DNA of 64,000 nucleotides from DASVNK01 sp964478815. GTDB lineage: Bacteria; Verrucomicrobiota; Verrucomicrobiia; Limisphaerales; SXQI01. The stretch covers positions 1-64,000 of the forward strand of contig CAYZKY010000002.1 in assembly GCA_964478815.1 (NCBI GenBank), written 5' to 3'. Both the position numbers and the translations under genes were made by a program. Shown here piece after piece: positions 27,601 to 36,218 of the stretch. Within the stretch, counting starts at the first letter, position 1. Each line of letters opens with the position of its first letter. Under the pieces are notes generated by a model that saw only the letters and a program-made list of their open reading frames with translations, was not told the DNA's origin and ran no database searches.

Positions 27601-27689
27601 GCAGCCACACCGGCCGCTTCCTCCGCCCCATCCTCGGCCTGCCCACGGTTCTGCCGGAACCCGCGCCACGCGACTCAACCGCCTCGTGA
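24681..27689 (+). CDS. uvrA: UvrABC excinuclease subunit A
   Basis: DNA-damage recognition ATPase of nucleotide excision repair; loads UvrB at lesions. The product has 1002 residues, slightly longer than usual. Two ABC ATPase units are present. Walker A motifs are GLSGSGKSS (near residue 33) and GVSGSGKST (near residue 685). ABC signatures LSGGEAQRI occur in both halves, and Walker B motifs are ILDEPSIGLH and ILDEPTTGLH. Zinc-binding CPVC..CDAC and CEKC..CEAC pairs are present. The sequence directly after the first Walker region (CPISGQPI) lacks the second Cys of the usual CPxCG, a minor deviation. The start has GGGAGTG at good spacing. Confidence 0.98.
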   Translation: MGKEFIRIGGAREHNLKNLTLTIPRDKLVVITGLSGSGKSSLAFDTIYAEGQRKYVESLSAYARQFLDQMQKPDVDYIEGLSPSIAIEQRGSGSNPRSIIATTTEIYDYLRLLFANVGHPHCPISGQPIRHQTTSDIVDKVIALPPRTRIMLLAPVVWDEKGEFRDVIERLAREGFVRARVDNEFVELAANVRVKLDPKAKHTIEVVVDRLVIDEKIRTRLSDSMETALKWGEGTVRVLHQLAADASAGAAAWVENMHSNRMYSPATGLSYEKPLPKHFSFNSPFGACPVCHGLGQKLVFDVNLIVPDSQKSLEQGALLPWRRGGKRMITYYQSVLRTVAAHYNAPLNVPFSKLPESFRQKLLHGTGDEEIEFSFSRGGKLSSVKRPFEGVLPNLERLYTESESEFTRNRLKGFMSPEHCDACGGQRLKPEILSVTLGDKVTSATLNPALLPPGAKPRSNRPAPTEPIPGLSIMDACGLSVDAADEFFANLTLTPFEQKVAAEAIKEVRARLGFLKNVGLGYLTLDRESGTLSGGEAQRIRLATQIGAGLVGVLYILDEPSIGLHQRDNERLLSTLEGLRDIGNTVLVVEHDEDTIRRADYILDLGPGAGVHGGHLVAAGPLPEIVANPQSLTGRYLKGELNIAVPKTRTKPSGVRGWIDIRGARENNLKNITASIPLGTLTCVTGVSGSGKSTLVDDVFRRALFRQWYGSKERPGEHDSIEGAENLSKIIVVDQTPIGRTPRSNPATYTGIFNQIRDLFAKLPSAKVRGYGPSRFSFNVKGGRCEKCQGDGLIKIEMHFLPPVYVTCEACNGRRYNRETLEITYKGMNIADVLNMTVDEAVNFFRAVPKIHEICLTLAEVGLGYIGLGQSGTTLSGGEAQRIKLASELSRKSTGKALYILDEPTTGLHFHDVAKLLDVFYKLRAPGNTLLVIEHNLDIIKAADWVIDLGPEGGSAGGSIIAYGPPEAIAANPRSHTGRFLRPILGLPTVLPEPAPRDSTAS

Positions 27690-28042
27690 GGCAAAGGTCT
27701 CGCCCTTCCCCGCCTTGCGGTTGGCCGGAGTTTTCCGGCAGGCTCTGAGGGTTGAAGCCCTCTCAAACCCACGCCGTCTTAAAAAACTGTAATATTGTTT
27801 TACACAAAATCGAACTGCCGAACGCTTACCCTCCTTTGGCCTTGTGTTGGATTCTATTCTAAATACATCATCATGAATGACTTATGAGCAGCCGCTCGTT
27901 TCCGGAGCTTTTGCGGCCTCATTCTTGCTTTTATCGTCCGACGACCACCCGGGCCAGCAGCCGTCATCGGCTGCCGATTCGAGCCGCTGACCCGGTTGAA
28001 AATCGAAACACGAACTGAGTTCAACCGACATTGCCCACGCTT
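27690..28042. other. Intergenic region uvrA to VPDSG-like gene
   Basis: No gene seen. Two short hairpins (27724-27739 and 27747-27762) lie just after uvrA but lack a strong T tail. An AT-rich patch at 27780-27870 includes ACTGTAATATTGTTTTACAC and is the likeliest promoter area for the downstream gene. The single TTTACAC here matches the unit of the arrays at 35917 and 50744 but is isolated. Confidence 0.45.
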
Positions 28043-28708
28043 ATGAACCGACTACAATTCCCTTCCGGCCTTCTCGCCCTTCTGCTCGCCGGAGCTTCCA
28101 CCAGCCTCACCGCCTCCGCCGCGGTCACCGCCTACACCAGCTCCGCCGACTTCCTCGCGGCCCTGAGCGGAGTTCCCACCGTGACCGAAGACTACGAGTC
28201 TTACCCCCTCGATTCCACCATTGCTCCGGGCGCCACTCTGAACGGCGTGGTCTACCTTTCCTTTCCCGGAGCCGAAATCGGCCGGATCGACGACAATTAC
28301 AACCGGATCGGCGATCAAAGCCTCGCGTCGACGCCCGCTCTTGGGTTCTTTCCTTCCGATTCGTTCCTGGAAGTCGGGTTCACTTCTCCCATTTACGCAT
28401 TGGGAATCTTCTTCAATATCGGCGTTTCGGACCCCGATACCATGGGGATCATCACCCCCGTCGGGGTTGCAGGCACGGGAGGGGCCTATGACCAAAGCAC
28501 GCTCTACTTTGCCGGCCTGATTTCCGACACCCCCTTCGACATCGCCCGGATTGGGACAGGACCGGACGTCACCTCCGGCTTCAATCTGGACAATCTCACC
28601 TACGCCGTCGCCAGCCCCGTCCCGGATCAAACCGGTCTGGCTGGAACGATCGCATTGGCCGGCCTCGTGCTTGCCGGACATTTCCGCAAGCGCCTCGGCC
28701 TCGCCTGA
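28043..28708 (+). CDS. VPDSG-CTERM-like exported surface protein
   Basis: A 221-residue secreted protein with a signal peptide (about 8-28, GLLALLLAGASTSLTASA). The body resembles PEP-CTERM-type proteins with a repetitive Gly/Asp-rich beta fold. The C-terminus has the tripartite sorting layout: VPDQTG, a hydrophobic segment (LAGTIALAGLVLAGHF), then a basic end (RKRLGLA). This is close to VPDSG-CTERM, with Gln-Thr in place of Ser-Gly, so an exosortase-type enzyme probably processes it; none is in the window. The start ATG 28043 has no clear ribosome binding site; a TTG 12 bases earlier would add four residues. A terminator follows the stop. Confidence 0.8.
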   Translation: MNRLQFPSGLLALLLAGASTSLTASAAVTAYTSSADFLAALSGVPTVTEDYESYPLDSTIAPGATLNGVVYLSFPGAEIGRIDDNYNRIGDQSLASTPALGFFPSDSFLEVGFTSPIYALGIFFNIGVSDPDTMGIITPVGVAGTGGAYDQSTLYFAGLISDTPFDIARIGTGPDVTSGFNLDNLTYAVASPVPDQTGLAGTIALAGLVLAGHFRKRLGLA

Positions 28709-28739
28709 TCGTCCCCCAGCGCTTTTAACTAAACGTCTC

Positions 28740-28776
28740 AATGGCCCGCGCGCCTTCGCGTCGGGCCATTTTTTTT
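28740..28776 (+). terminator. Rho-independent terminator
   Basis: The 9-bp stem AATGGCCCG (28740-28748) with CGGGCCATT (28762-28770) has a 13-base loop and runs directly into seven T. It ends the VPDSG-like gene 32 bases after its stop. The opposite strand has no T run, so it is not a terminator for gltX. Confidence 0.9.
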
Positions 28777-28817
28777 GCAAGAATACGAATAGCACCTGCG
28801 CCACGCCGTCCCAACGC

Positions 28818-30164
28818 TCAGGCCGGGCACTGGGCGATGAAGCGGTCGAGGCGGGCGAGAACGCGGTCGCGGCCGAGCACTTCCATGAGGTGGTACAAGC
28901 TGGGGCCGACGGTGCGGCCGGTGCAGGCAAGGCGGAGGGGATGGACGACCTGGCCGATCTTGAGGGCGCGGTCTGCAGCGAATTGCTTGAGCGAGACGCT
29001 GAGCGGGTCCGCCGTGAAATTGGGAGCAGCCGCCAGCGCTGGCCGGAGCCACTCGAGGACCCGGCGGTTGTCGGCGGTCAGGTCTTTCTGGGAGGCGGGT
29101 TCGATAACGACTTCCGGGATAAAGTAAAAATCGGCGATGGCCGGAGCGTCGGTGAAGAGTTTGAGTTTTTCCTTCACGGTGAGCAGAGCGGCCCGGCGGT
29201 ACTCGGGGCTGAATCCGTCGGTCGAAATGCCGGCCCGGGTCAGCGCGCGCGTGGCGTTCTCCTCGAAACGGTCTGCGGCCAGGTGCTTGATGTACTCCCA
29301 GTTCATCCAGGAGAGCTTCTTCATGTCGAAACGGGCATTGTGGCGAAGCACCTGCGGCAGATCGAAGCGGCGGATGATCTCGTCCAGCGGCATGATCTCG
29401 CTGTCGTCCTTGGGCGACCAGCCAAGGAGGCAGAGGTAATTGACCACTGCGTCGGGCACGAAACCGCTGTCGATATACGTGGAGAGCGAGGCGCCCTGGT
29501 CGCGTTTGCTCATTTTGGTGCCGTCAAGATTCAGGATCAGCGGAATGTGGGCGTAGCGCGGAGGTTCGACGCCGAACGCGCGAAACAGCGCGAGATGCTT
29601 CGCGGTGTTGGCCAGGTGATCTTCACCGCGGATGACGTGGGTGATGGCCATGTCGAGATCGTCGATGACATTGACCAGGTGAAAGACCGGCTGCCCATCG
29701 GAGCGGACGATGACGAAGTCCGGGTCCTGCGCCTCGCGATCGGTCAGTTCACGGCGGACTTCGCCGACGATGAGATCGGAGATGACGATGGGCTCGCGCG
29801 GCATGCGGAAGCGGACGGCCCCCTGGTCGTCGTAGGCAAAGCCGCGATCACGAAGTTCGTCGACCCGCCGGCGGTAACGATCATGCCGTTGCGATTGAAA
29901 GTACGGTCCGTGCGGGCCCCGGCTGGGGCCGGTGGGATCGCCGCTGACGGGGCCTTCGTCCCAATCGAGGCCGAGCCAGCGGAGGCCATCGAGGATGATA
30001 TCGACGGCGGCCTGGGTGTTACGCGCGGCATCGGTATCCTCGATGCGGAGGACGAACGTGCCGCCGGTGTGGCGGGCGTAAAGCCAGTTAAAAAGGGCGG
30101 TGCGGGCGCCTCCGATATGGAGGTAGCCGGTCGGGCTTGGCGCAAAACGAACGCGGACACTCAT
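28818..30164 (-). CDS. gltX: Glutamyl-tRNA synthetase
   Basis: Class I synthetase charging tRNA-Glu. The product has 448 residues, at the short end of the family (usually 465-500). The HIGH-type motif is in FAPSPTGYLHIGGART at residues 8-23. The KMSKS-type motif is KMSKRDQGAS, near residue 220. The catalytic core motif FVLRIEDTD is intact. The C-terminal anticodon-binding part is compact, ending in RLDRFIAQCPA. Whether it also charges tRNA-Gln cannot be told from sequence here, and no glnS or gatCAB genes are in the window. The ATG at 30164 begins MSVRVRFAPSP as expected. Confidence 0.96.
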   Translation of the reverse strand: MSVRVRFAPSPTGYLHIGGARTALFNWLYARHTGGTFVLRIEDTDAARNTQAAVDIILDGLRWLGLDWDEGPVSGDPTGPSRGPHGPYFQSQRHDRYRRRVDELRDRGFAYDDQGAVRFRMPREPIVISDLIVGEVRRELTDREAQDPDFVIVRSDGQPVFHLVNVIDDLDMAITHVIRGEDHLANTAKHLALFRAFGVEPPRYAHIPLILNLDGTKMSKRDQGASLSTYIDSGFVPDAVVNYLCLLGWSPKDDSEIMPLDEIIRRFDLPQVLRHNARFDMKKLSWMNWEYIKHLAADRFEENATRALTRAGISTDGFSPEYRRAALLTVKEKLKLFTDAPAIADFYFIPEVVIEPASQKDLTADNRRVLEWLRPALAAAPNFTADPLSVSLKQFAADRALKIGQVVHPLRLACTGRTVGPSLYHLMEVLGRDRVLARLDRFIAQCPA

Positions 30165-30201
30165 GATGCGATAGGAATCTCGCGGGTCGACGATACGAAC
30201 C

Positions 30202-31197
30202 TTAGCGAAGAATTAGCAACGCGAAAGCGGCGGCGGCGGCGTTCCAAAGCCAGATGAGGAGGACGGCGTGGGATTTGGAATAGCCACGGCGCACCAGCCG
30301 GTGAGAGAGATGGTTTGTATCGCCAACATAGACTGGCTTTCCGGCGCGCCAGCGGATCCACATGACGCACACCATATCGAAGAGCGGCAGGGCGAGGATG
30401 AAGAGCGGGCTCAACACCGCCCAGACATGCGGGCTTTCGCGCGAGTAAAAGTTCGGCAGGATGGCGAGGATGGCGCAGAGATAACCGATCAGATGACTTC
30501 CCGCATCCCCAAGGAACGCCTGAGCTTTTGGGAAATTAAAGGGAAGAAAGCCGAGGAGCGCGCCGCAGAATTGGAAGGAGAAGAGGGCGACCAGGTACTG
30601 CCCTTGCACGGCGGCGCTCCAGGCGCAACCCCACGCGGCGATCAGGCCAAGCCCGGCGCAGAGGCCGTTCATGTTGTCCATGAAATTGAAGGCGTTGATC
30701 AGCGTGAGAATCCACAACACGGTCAGCGCATAGTTCACCAGCGCGTTGTCGATGAAGAGCGTGATCCGAATACCCGAGAACGCCACCAGCGCGGCGACGG
30801 CGGCCTGCCCGAGGAATTTCGCGCCGGGGTTGAGTTCGTAGCGGTCGTCCAGCCATCCCAGGAGCACCATGCCGAGGGCGCCGCCGAGGATCGCGGCAAT
30901 CTGCGCGCCCCGGCGGCTCAAGCCGTAGGAGAGCAGCTCGCGCAAGGTTCCGTCGAAGAGCGGAAGCCCGGCGAACTGGAGCGCCAGCGCTCCCAGCACG
31001 ATCGGGAGGAAAAGCCCGGTCACGACGCTCAGCCCCCCCGCCAGCGGGATCGGAGTGTGATGGATCTTGCGATGGCCGGGATCGTCGACGTGGCCGGTGC
31101 GTTCGCAGTAACGACGCCAGAGCGGGAATGTGCCGGCGGCTGCGGCCAGCCCGCCGAGCAACGCCACCAGGTAGAGGTTGAAAGGGAACCCGATCAT
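30202..31197 (-). CDS. WecA/MraY-family undecaprenyl-phosphate glycosyl-1-phosphate transferase
   Basis: A 331-residue membrane enzyme that starts a surface polysaccharide by moving a sugar-1-phosphate from a UDP-sugar to undecaprenyl phosphate. Nine to eleven membrane segments are visible. Family motifs are RKIHHTPIPLAGG (N-terminal loop), LGWLDDRYELNPGAKFLGQ with the Asp pair, NAFNFMDNMNGLCAG and LGDAGSHLIGYL. DNMNGL replaces the common DGxDGL, as seen in other Verrucomicrobial members. ATG 31197 overlaps the stop of the upstream glycosyltransferase by four bases (ATGA), so the two are translationally coupled. The longer open frame upstream is antisense-free but overlaps that gene and is not used. 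Confidence 0.9.
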   Translation of the reverse strand: MIGFPFNLYLVALLGGLAAAAGTFPLWRRYCERTGHVDDPGHRKIHHTPIPLAGGLSVVTGLFLPIVLGALALQFAGLPLFDGTLRELLSYGLSRRGAQIAAILGGALGMVLLGWLDDRYELNPGAKFLGQAAVAALVAFSGIRITLFIDNALVNYALTVLWILTLINAFNFMDNMNGLCAGLGLIAAWGCAWSAAVQGQYLVALFSFQFCGALLGFLPFNFPKAQAFLGDAGSHLIGYLCAILAILPNFYSRESPHVWAVLSPLFILALPLFDMVCVMWIRWRAGKPVYVGDTNHLSHRLVRRGYSKSHAVLLIWLWNAAAAAFALLILR

Positions 31198-32372
31198 GGC
31201 GGCGGGATGGGCAACCCCCGTTGCCGAAGCAGCCTTTCGTAGACCCGCCGTATGTCCTCCACCATGCGCTGGACGGGAAAGCGCGCCGAGACGAAAGCCC
31301 GGCCACGTTCCCCGCACTGGCGGCGGAAGCCCTCTTCCGAGGCCAGCCGCACGATGGCGGCTTCGAGTTGCGCCAGGTCGCCCGGCGGCACAAGCACGCC
31401 GGTCTCGCCCGTCCGGCACACCTCCCCCGCGCCGTCGCAATCGAAGGCCACGACCGGCTTGCCGGCGGCTAGGGCTTGCGGCAAGGCGCGGGGCAGGCCC
31501 TCGCGGCGGGAGAGATGGACGAGGAGATCCATGATGCCGACCAGCGCCGGAATCTCCGTGGGAGGAACGAGGCCGGTGAAGACGAAGCGATCCGCGAGCC
31601 CCAGGCCGGCGGCCATCTCCTTGAAGCGCGTCTCCCACGGACCGCCGCCGACCAGCAGGAACTTGATCTTCGGACAGGCTTGCACCAGGCGGGGCGCCAC
31701 GGCAAAGAGATCGTCGTGGCCCTTGAGTTCGAACAGGCGCGCGATCTTGCCGATGACGAGGTCGCCGGGCGCGAGGCCATAGTGGCGGCGGAGTTCCGGA
31801 TCGTTCTTCGCTTCGAGAAACCGCCCGAGGTCGAACCCGCTAAACACCCGCGTGTAGTCGGCGGGCTGGCCGATGCCCGCCTCGAGGTACTGGCGAGTCA
31901 TCGCTTCGGCCACGACGATGAAATGGTCGGTGGCCCTTCCTGCGATCCGCTCCGCCGCGCGGAAAATAAAATTCGAAAGGACCCCTTGCCAGGGGCCGAA
32001 CGAAGGCCCGTGGATGGTATGCACAACCAGCGGCACCCCGGCATGACGTGCCGCCAGGCGCCCGACGATCCCGGCTTTGCCGCTGTGCGTATGGACGATG
32101 ACGGGGTTGGTCTGGGCGAATCGCTTTCTCAGCGCCCGGTAGGCTTGCCAGTCCTGCCACGGCCGGACCGGCCGGACCAGATCCGGCTCGATCGCCAAGA
32201 CGCCGGGCCATTTTTGAAAGAGCGGTTCGAGAGTGCCTTCCGGACCGGTCGTGGGGCCGCTGACCAGATCGACTTCCCAACCGGGCCAGCCTTGAAAACC
32301 GATAACCGACGCGATGGTATTTTCCTGGGCTCCGCCGACGATGAGACGCGTGATGATGTGGGTGACGCGCAT
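31194..32372 (-). CDS. GT4-family glycosyltransferase
   Basis: A 392-residue GT-B-fold retaining glycosyltransferase (GT4). The N-terminal domain starts MRVTHIITRLIVGGAQENT, the family's Gly-rich loop. The C-terminal nucleotide-sugar site is REGLPRALPQALAAGKPVVA, with the EX7E-like motif reduced to E..L..ALA. ILGHLT-type acceptor motifs are absent, and the substrate is unknown. It probably adds a sugar to the lipid-linked intermediate made by the WecA-like enzyme next to it. ATG 32372 is preferred by family start; GTG at 32387 would overlap the preceding stop by four bases and add five residues. Confidence 0.9.
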   Translation of the reverse strand: MRVTHIITRLIVGGAQENTIASVIGFQGWPGWEVDLVSGPTTGPEGTLEPLFQKWPGVLAIEPDLVRPVRPWQDWQAYRALRKRFAQTNPVIVHTHSGKAGIVGRLAARHAGVPLVVHTIHGPSFGPWQGVLSNFIFRAAERIAGRATDHFIVVAEAMTRQYLEAGIGQPADYTRVFSGFDLGRFLEAKNDPELRRHYGLAPGDLVIGKIARLFELKGHDDLFAVAPRLVQACPKIKFLLVGGGPWETRFKEMAAGLGLADRFVFTGLVPPTEIPALVGIMDLLVHLSRREGLPRALPQALAAGKPVVAFDCDGAGEVCRTGETGVLVPPGDLAQLEAAIVRLASEEGFRRQCGERGRAFVSARFPVQRMVEDIRRVYERLLRQRGLPIPPP

Positions 32373-32383
32373 CGCCCCGCCCG

Positions 32384-35300
32384 TCACTTCAGCTTGGCCT
32401 GCATCTCCTCCAGGCGCGCCTGCACCTGCTTCTTTTCCTGTTCGAGCTCGGGAGTGGCCTGGGCGGGCACGTAAGTGAGATATTTGCGATAATACCCGAC
32501 GGCCGCTTCCGCATCCTTTTCCTGGTAGGCGATGTCGCCCAGCCCGTAATAGATGGCGTAGGCCATGGGCATGATCTCTTGGAGGCGGAGGTAGTCTTCG
32601 CGCGCTTCCTTCAGCCGCCCTGCTCGCAAAAAGAGCAACGCTCGATTGCGCAGCGCCGCCAGTTGATCGTCGTCGGCCTTGAGGACGCGGTCGAAATCGA
32701 TTTCGGCGCGTTCGTAGTCCTTGAGTTCCATCCGCATGATGCCCCGGTAGGTCAGGGCCTGGGCGTTATCCAGATCGTACTGGAGGATGCGGTCGGCGAT
32801 GGCCACGCCGGCGTCATACTGCTTTTGCTGGAGCGCGATGAACGCTTTGTAAAGGAGCGCGGCCGTCTCGCGCGGCGAGGCGGTGAGCAGCAGATCCAGC
32901 GTTTCGGAGGCCTTGGGCAGGTTGTCCATCGCCATCAACGTCTCGGCCTTCTGCAGGAGCGCGAGGCGGTTGGTGGGATTGCGCGACAACTGAGCCTCGA
33001 TCAGATCGAGAACATTCGTCCAGCGGGCCGACGCCCGGTACAGCTCATAGAGCGATTGATTGACCGAGGGCACCTCAGGAAACGCGGCTCTGGCCGCGAG
33101 CAACGTCTTCTCCGCGTTTCCGAAATCGTCCTTGGCGTAATGCGCGGCGGCCTCGAGGTTGATGAGATCGAGCTGGTTCGTGACCGGAAGGTGGCCCAGC
33201 TCGGCTCGAATTTTGCGAATTTCCTCAAATCCGCGGTCGACCCAGTTGCCGTAAACATAGCCTTTGGCGATCCCGAGCCGGGCCACGAAATTGGTCGGCT
33301 CGAACCGGGTCACCTGCGTGAATTGCTGAATCGCCTGACGGAAGAGGGACTGGGTAATGAAAAGATTGCCCAGCCATTCGCAGAATTGGGGCTGGTCGAA
33401 CGGGCCGTGCGCGGAGAGCAGCGAATCGATCGAGCCAAGCTGGCCGAACTGATCTTCCAGTTCCTTCGGGCCGATCTGCTGGCGCGGCCGGCCCGCCTGA
33501 AGATCGGCGTTGAACTTCCCGTTCAGATAGGCGGGCGCGTTGTTGGTGTTGAATTCGAACGCCCGCTGGAATAACTCCGCGGCCCCCTTCAGATTGCCCT
33601 GCTGCTGGACCTGCACGCCCCAGGTGTTGAAGGCGCGCGCGAAGTAATTGGCCACGTAGGTCCCGTCGATCACGCCGCGCCGGCCCGCCGCCCGGGCTTG
33701 ATGGGCGTAATCGGGTGCGGCCGCCCATTTGGCCGTGTTGGCTTGAATCTGCTCCGGCGTCAGCGGCGGCGGGAGCACCTGATTCGTCGCATACAGATTG
33801 AGCGAGTAGATGTTCCCCTGCGGCACGGCATACATTTTTTCGAAGAAGTAGCCGAAGCTCGGCTGCAGGTAATACACGGAGTTGGAGGCGGCGAGGTTTG
33901 CCACCATCTGTTGCAGGATGACCTGCTCGACGCGCGTATTGCCTTGATCCTCGCTGATGACCACCGGCCAGCGCGTGCCGTAGTGCTGCGAGAGTTGCTG
34001 GTGGTAGCCGGGCAATTCCAGGGAACGGGTATTGACGAGCACGTACTCGTGCTTTTGCCCGGCGGTGCGGTGATACCCTTCGAGCAGGAGAATCTGCACG
34101 GGATCTTCGCTCAGAAGGTAGGCCGAGCGGGCCGGCAATTCCTTCGCGATATCCGCCGCCAGCGATTTGAGCAGATGGCCGTTCTGCGCGCGGATGGTTC
34201 CAAAATTCTGATAAGCCAGAGCCGCCGGCACGGCGGCCAAGGCCAGCAAGACGACGCCGCGCACGAGCGGATTGACCAGCCGCATCACATCGGCCTGGCG
34301 GCGGTAAGATTTTTTGGGTGGATCGGTGAAGGTGAGCAGCGCGTACCCGCTGTAGTAGCCGATGGCCAGCGCCCCCAGGTAGTAGAAGCTCAAGAACGGC
34401 AGGCCAAAGCCCAGCGCCCGCGGGCTGAACTTGGGATCGAAAACGACGAACAAACAGGCCGCGAGGAAGAAGAGATGCACCACCCGGAACATGATGATGG
34501 TGATGTTCGCGCCGGCGGCGCTGGTATCGCCGAAGCTCGAAGGCCACCGTATCCCGATCAGCAGGATCGGCAGCAACGAGGTGATCGAGAGAATCGCCGC
34601 GCGATTGCGCAGGGGCGGAGTATCGAGCAGGAATTGCTTTTGCGCCGCCAGGTTGGCCCGGAGCACTTCGATAATCCCAAACTCCGCCTGGCCGGAAAGC
34701 ACCCACCAGATCGGCAGGAAAAGGTAAAGCAGCAAACCCGCCACGCCCGCGCCGAGCATTCGGCCGATAAAGCCGAGGTGGAAAAACGCGCGCCCCCGCA
34801 CCCAGACCAGGGCGATCAGCATCGCGGGGAAAAACCCGATGAAGCACCAGTCGTTGGTGACGGCGAGGCCGTAGACGAACGCCATCCGCGTGAGCCAGGA
34901 TTCGCGCTGCGAGACGCGGAATTCGAGCAGACAGCGAATCACGTAGGCAAAGAGCAGAATGTTAAGGCTCTCGCCCGTCAGCGCCGTGGCATGTTCCCAA
35001 AAAGTTAATTGAAGCCCGCAAACAAGCACCGCCAGGGCGGGAGGCACCCAGGCCAGCGGGATGGACAGGAGCGAGAATTCGCTCCGTTCGCGGATGCGCT
35101 GTTCATGAGTGCGGTCGTGCGGCAGGAGCATGACCGACCGCGCGAGCAATCCGAGAGCCACGGCTCCGCAAGCCGCGCTGAAAAGATTGAAGGCGATCGG
35201 CTGCAGGCCGGATGGGAGCAGCCGCAGCGGAGCCGTCACCAGGAAGAACAGCGGCCATTGCACCGGCAAGGCCCAGTCCCAGCCCGCCACCTTCGACACG

Positions 35301-35425
35301 ACCAGCAGGCTGCGCAGGTTCACCCACTGGTTCAGCGAAATGGCGAATAGCGCCAGCATTACCCCGGCCAGAACCCAAGGCAGTTTCGAACGGACAAAAC
35401 CCCGTGGGGTTCCTGCAGTCTCCAT
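32384..35425 (-). CDS. DUF2723 membrane protein with C-terminal TPR repeats
   Basis: A 1013-residue protein. The N-terminal half (about 15-430) has around ten membrane segments and the DUF2723 signature LTFWEHATALTGESLNILLF, the protein O-mannosyltransferase-like GT-C fold. A periplasmic region follows. The C-terminal part (about 600-1010) is a series of tetratricopeptide repeats (for example ALTYRGIMRMELKDYERAEIDFDRVLKADDD read in pieces). It heads a run with the GT4 and WecA-like genes on the same strand, with a 12-base gap to the GT4 start, so a role in surface glycan or glycoprotein assembly is likely. The start codon is directly preceded by AT-rich DNA without a clear ribosome binding site. 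Confidence 0.85.
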   Translation of the reverse strand: METAGTPRGFVRSKLPWVLAGVMLALFAISLNQWVNLRSLLVVSKVAGWDWALPVQWPLFFLVTAPLRLLPSGLQPIAFNLFSAACGAVALGLLARSVMLLPHDRTHEQRIRERSEFSLLSIPLAWVPPALAVLVCGLQLTFWEHATALTGESLNILLFAYVIRCLLEFRVSQRESWLTRMAFVYGLAVTNDWCFIGFFPAMLIALVWVRGRAFFHLGFIGRMLGAGVAGLLLYLFLPIWWVLSGQAEFGIIEVLRANLAAQKQFLLDTPPLRNRAAILSITSLLPILLIGIRWPSSFGDTSAAGANITIIMFRVVHLFFLAACLFVVFDPKFSPRALGFGLPFLSFYYLGALAIGYYSGYALLTFTDPPKKSYRRQADVMRLVNPLVRGVVLLALAAVPAALAYQNFGTIRAQNGHLLKSLAADIAKELPARSAYLLSEDPVQILLLEGYHRTAGQKHEYVLVNTRSLELPGYHQQLSQHYGTRWPVVISEDQGNTRVEQVILQQMVANLAASNSVYYLQPSFGYFFEKMYAVPQGNIYSLNLYATNQVLPPPLTPEQIQANTAKWAAAPDYAHQARAAGRRGVIDGTYVANYFARAFNTWGVQVQQQGNLKGAAELFQRAFEFNTNNAPAYLNGKFNADLQAGRPRQQIGPKELEDQFGQLGSIDSLLSAHGPFDQPQFCEWLGNLFITQSLFRQAIQQFTQVTRFEPTNFVARLGIAKGYVYGNWVDRGFEEIRKIRAELGHLPVTNQLDLINLEAAAHYAKDDFGNAEKTLLAARAAFPEVPSVNQSLYELYRASARWTNVLDLIEAQLSRNPTNRLALLQKAETLMAMDNLPKASETLDLLLTASPRETAALLYKAFIALQQKQYDAGVAIADRILQYDLDNAQALTYRGIMRMELKDYERAEIDFDRVLKADDDQLAALRNRALLFLRAGRLKEAREDYLRLQEIMPMAYAIYYGLGDIAYQEKDAEAAVGYYRKYLTYVPAQATPELEQEKKQVQARLEEMQAKLK

Positions 35426-35916
35426 AATTAGATGGAATCAGTTGAAACCATCGCCCCTGCTCTTGGCAAGCTCTTTGGCCGCGCCGATGCGCCCCTGCTG
35501 CCTGTGCGCCCGAATTTCCTCGGTGTGATTAAACGTGCCGGTCAGCCCCCGCGTGCCGGTCGGTGCCCTGGCCGGACGACCCCGCCTGCCTGCCACTCCC
35601 TCGTCTGCCGACCGGCAGTGATAACCACCGCTCTCCGCCCGCATCCTGCTTGCGCAAAGGCACATCGCATGCGACCTTACTTACATGACTGCGAACCTGT
35701 TTTCGTGGTCACCCGGTCCGTGCCGTAACATCAGCCTCGATGCCTTCGAGCTTCATGTTCCGCCTCGCCCACCGGGTGCCACGCTCCTCTCCACTGTACC
35801 CTCACTCTGCCCGCCCATCGCCGGCGCTTTCCGCTGCCCCCTCTCGGCTTTTCCCACCCCGTTTCCTCTCCACGACCGCCAGTTTGCTCGAGTCGGAGCC
35901 GCCTGGGAGACGCTGA
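35426..35916. other. Intergenic region, divergent promoters
   Basis: About 490 bases between the DUF2723 start and the repeat array without a credible gene. Small open frames have no ribosome binding site or recognisable protein. A direct repeat CGTGCCGGTC occurs at 35534 and 35552. The first 13 bases (AATTAGATGGAAT, 35426-35438) recur inverted at 40764-40776. Confidence 0.5.
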
Positions 35917-36002
35917 TTTACACAGCACTTACACAGCACTTACACAGCGATTTACACAGTGCTTGCCCCCGATTTACACAGCAAAATGTTGCATTTACAC
36001 AG
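35917..36002 (+). repeat. Phased TTTACACAG array A (six units)
   Basis: Six copies of (T/C)TTACACAG start at 35917, 35928, 35939, 35951, 35973 and 35994. Steps are 11, 11, 12, 22 and 21 bases, so all lie on nearly the same face of the helix, with two positions skipped. The spacers differ, so the array is defined by phase rather than by an exact tandem unit. It lies 216 bases upstream of the prepilin-like gene and 490 bases upstream of the divergent DUF2723 gene. No protein is encoded across it. Confidence 0.85.
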
Positions 36003-36218
36003 TGGTTTTCCGTCTGCTTTCTCGCTTAAATCCCTCCCCATCAACTCGATGCGCGCTTTTGGCCTCCCACCCCGCTTTTTTCTCAACCTTAACGCGCCCT
36101 CCGGCCGCTCCCGCGCTGGCCTGGACGGCCCGCCAAGGCCGCGATTCTGACCGGCAGTTTCCATCGCGCCCGAATTTCCCTTGCCGTTCGCCGCGAGATC
36201 AGGGCATCTTCGAGCATC

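Noticed and set aside
27724..27762. Terminator after uvrA
   Set aside because: The two short hairpins lack a T-rich tail, so they are mentioned only as structure.
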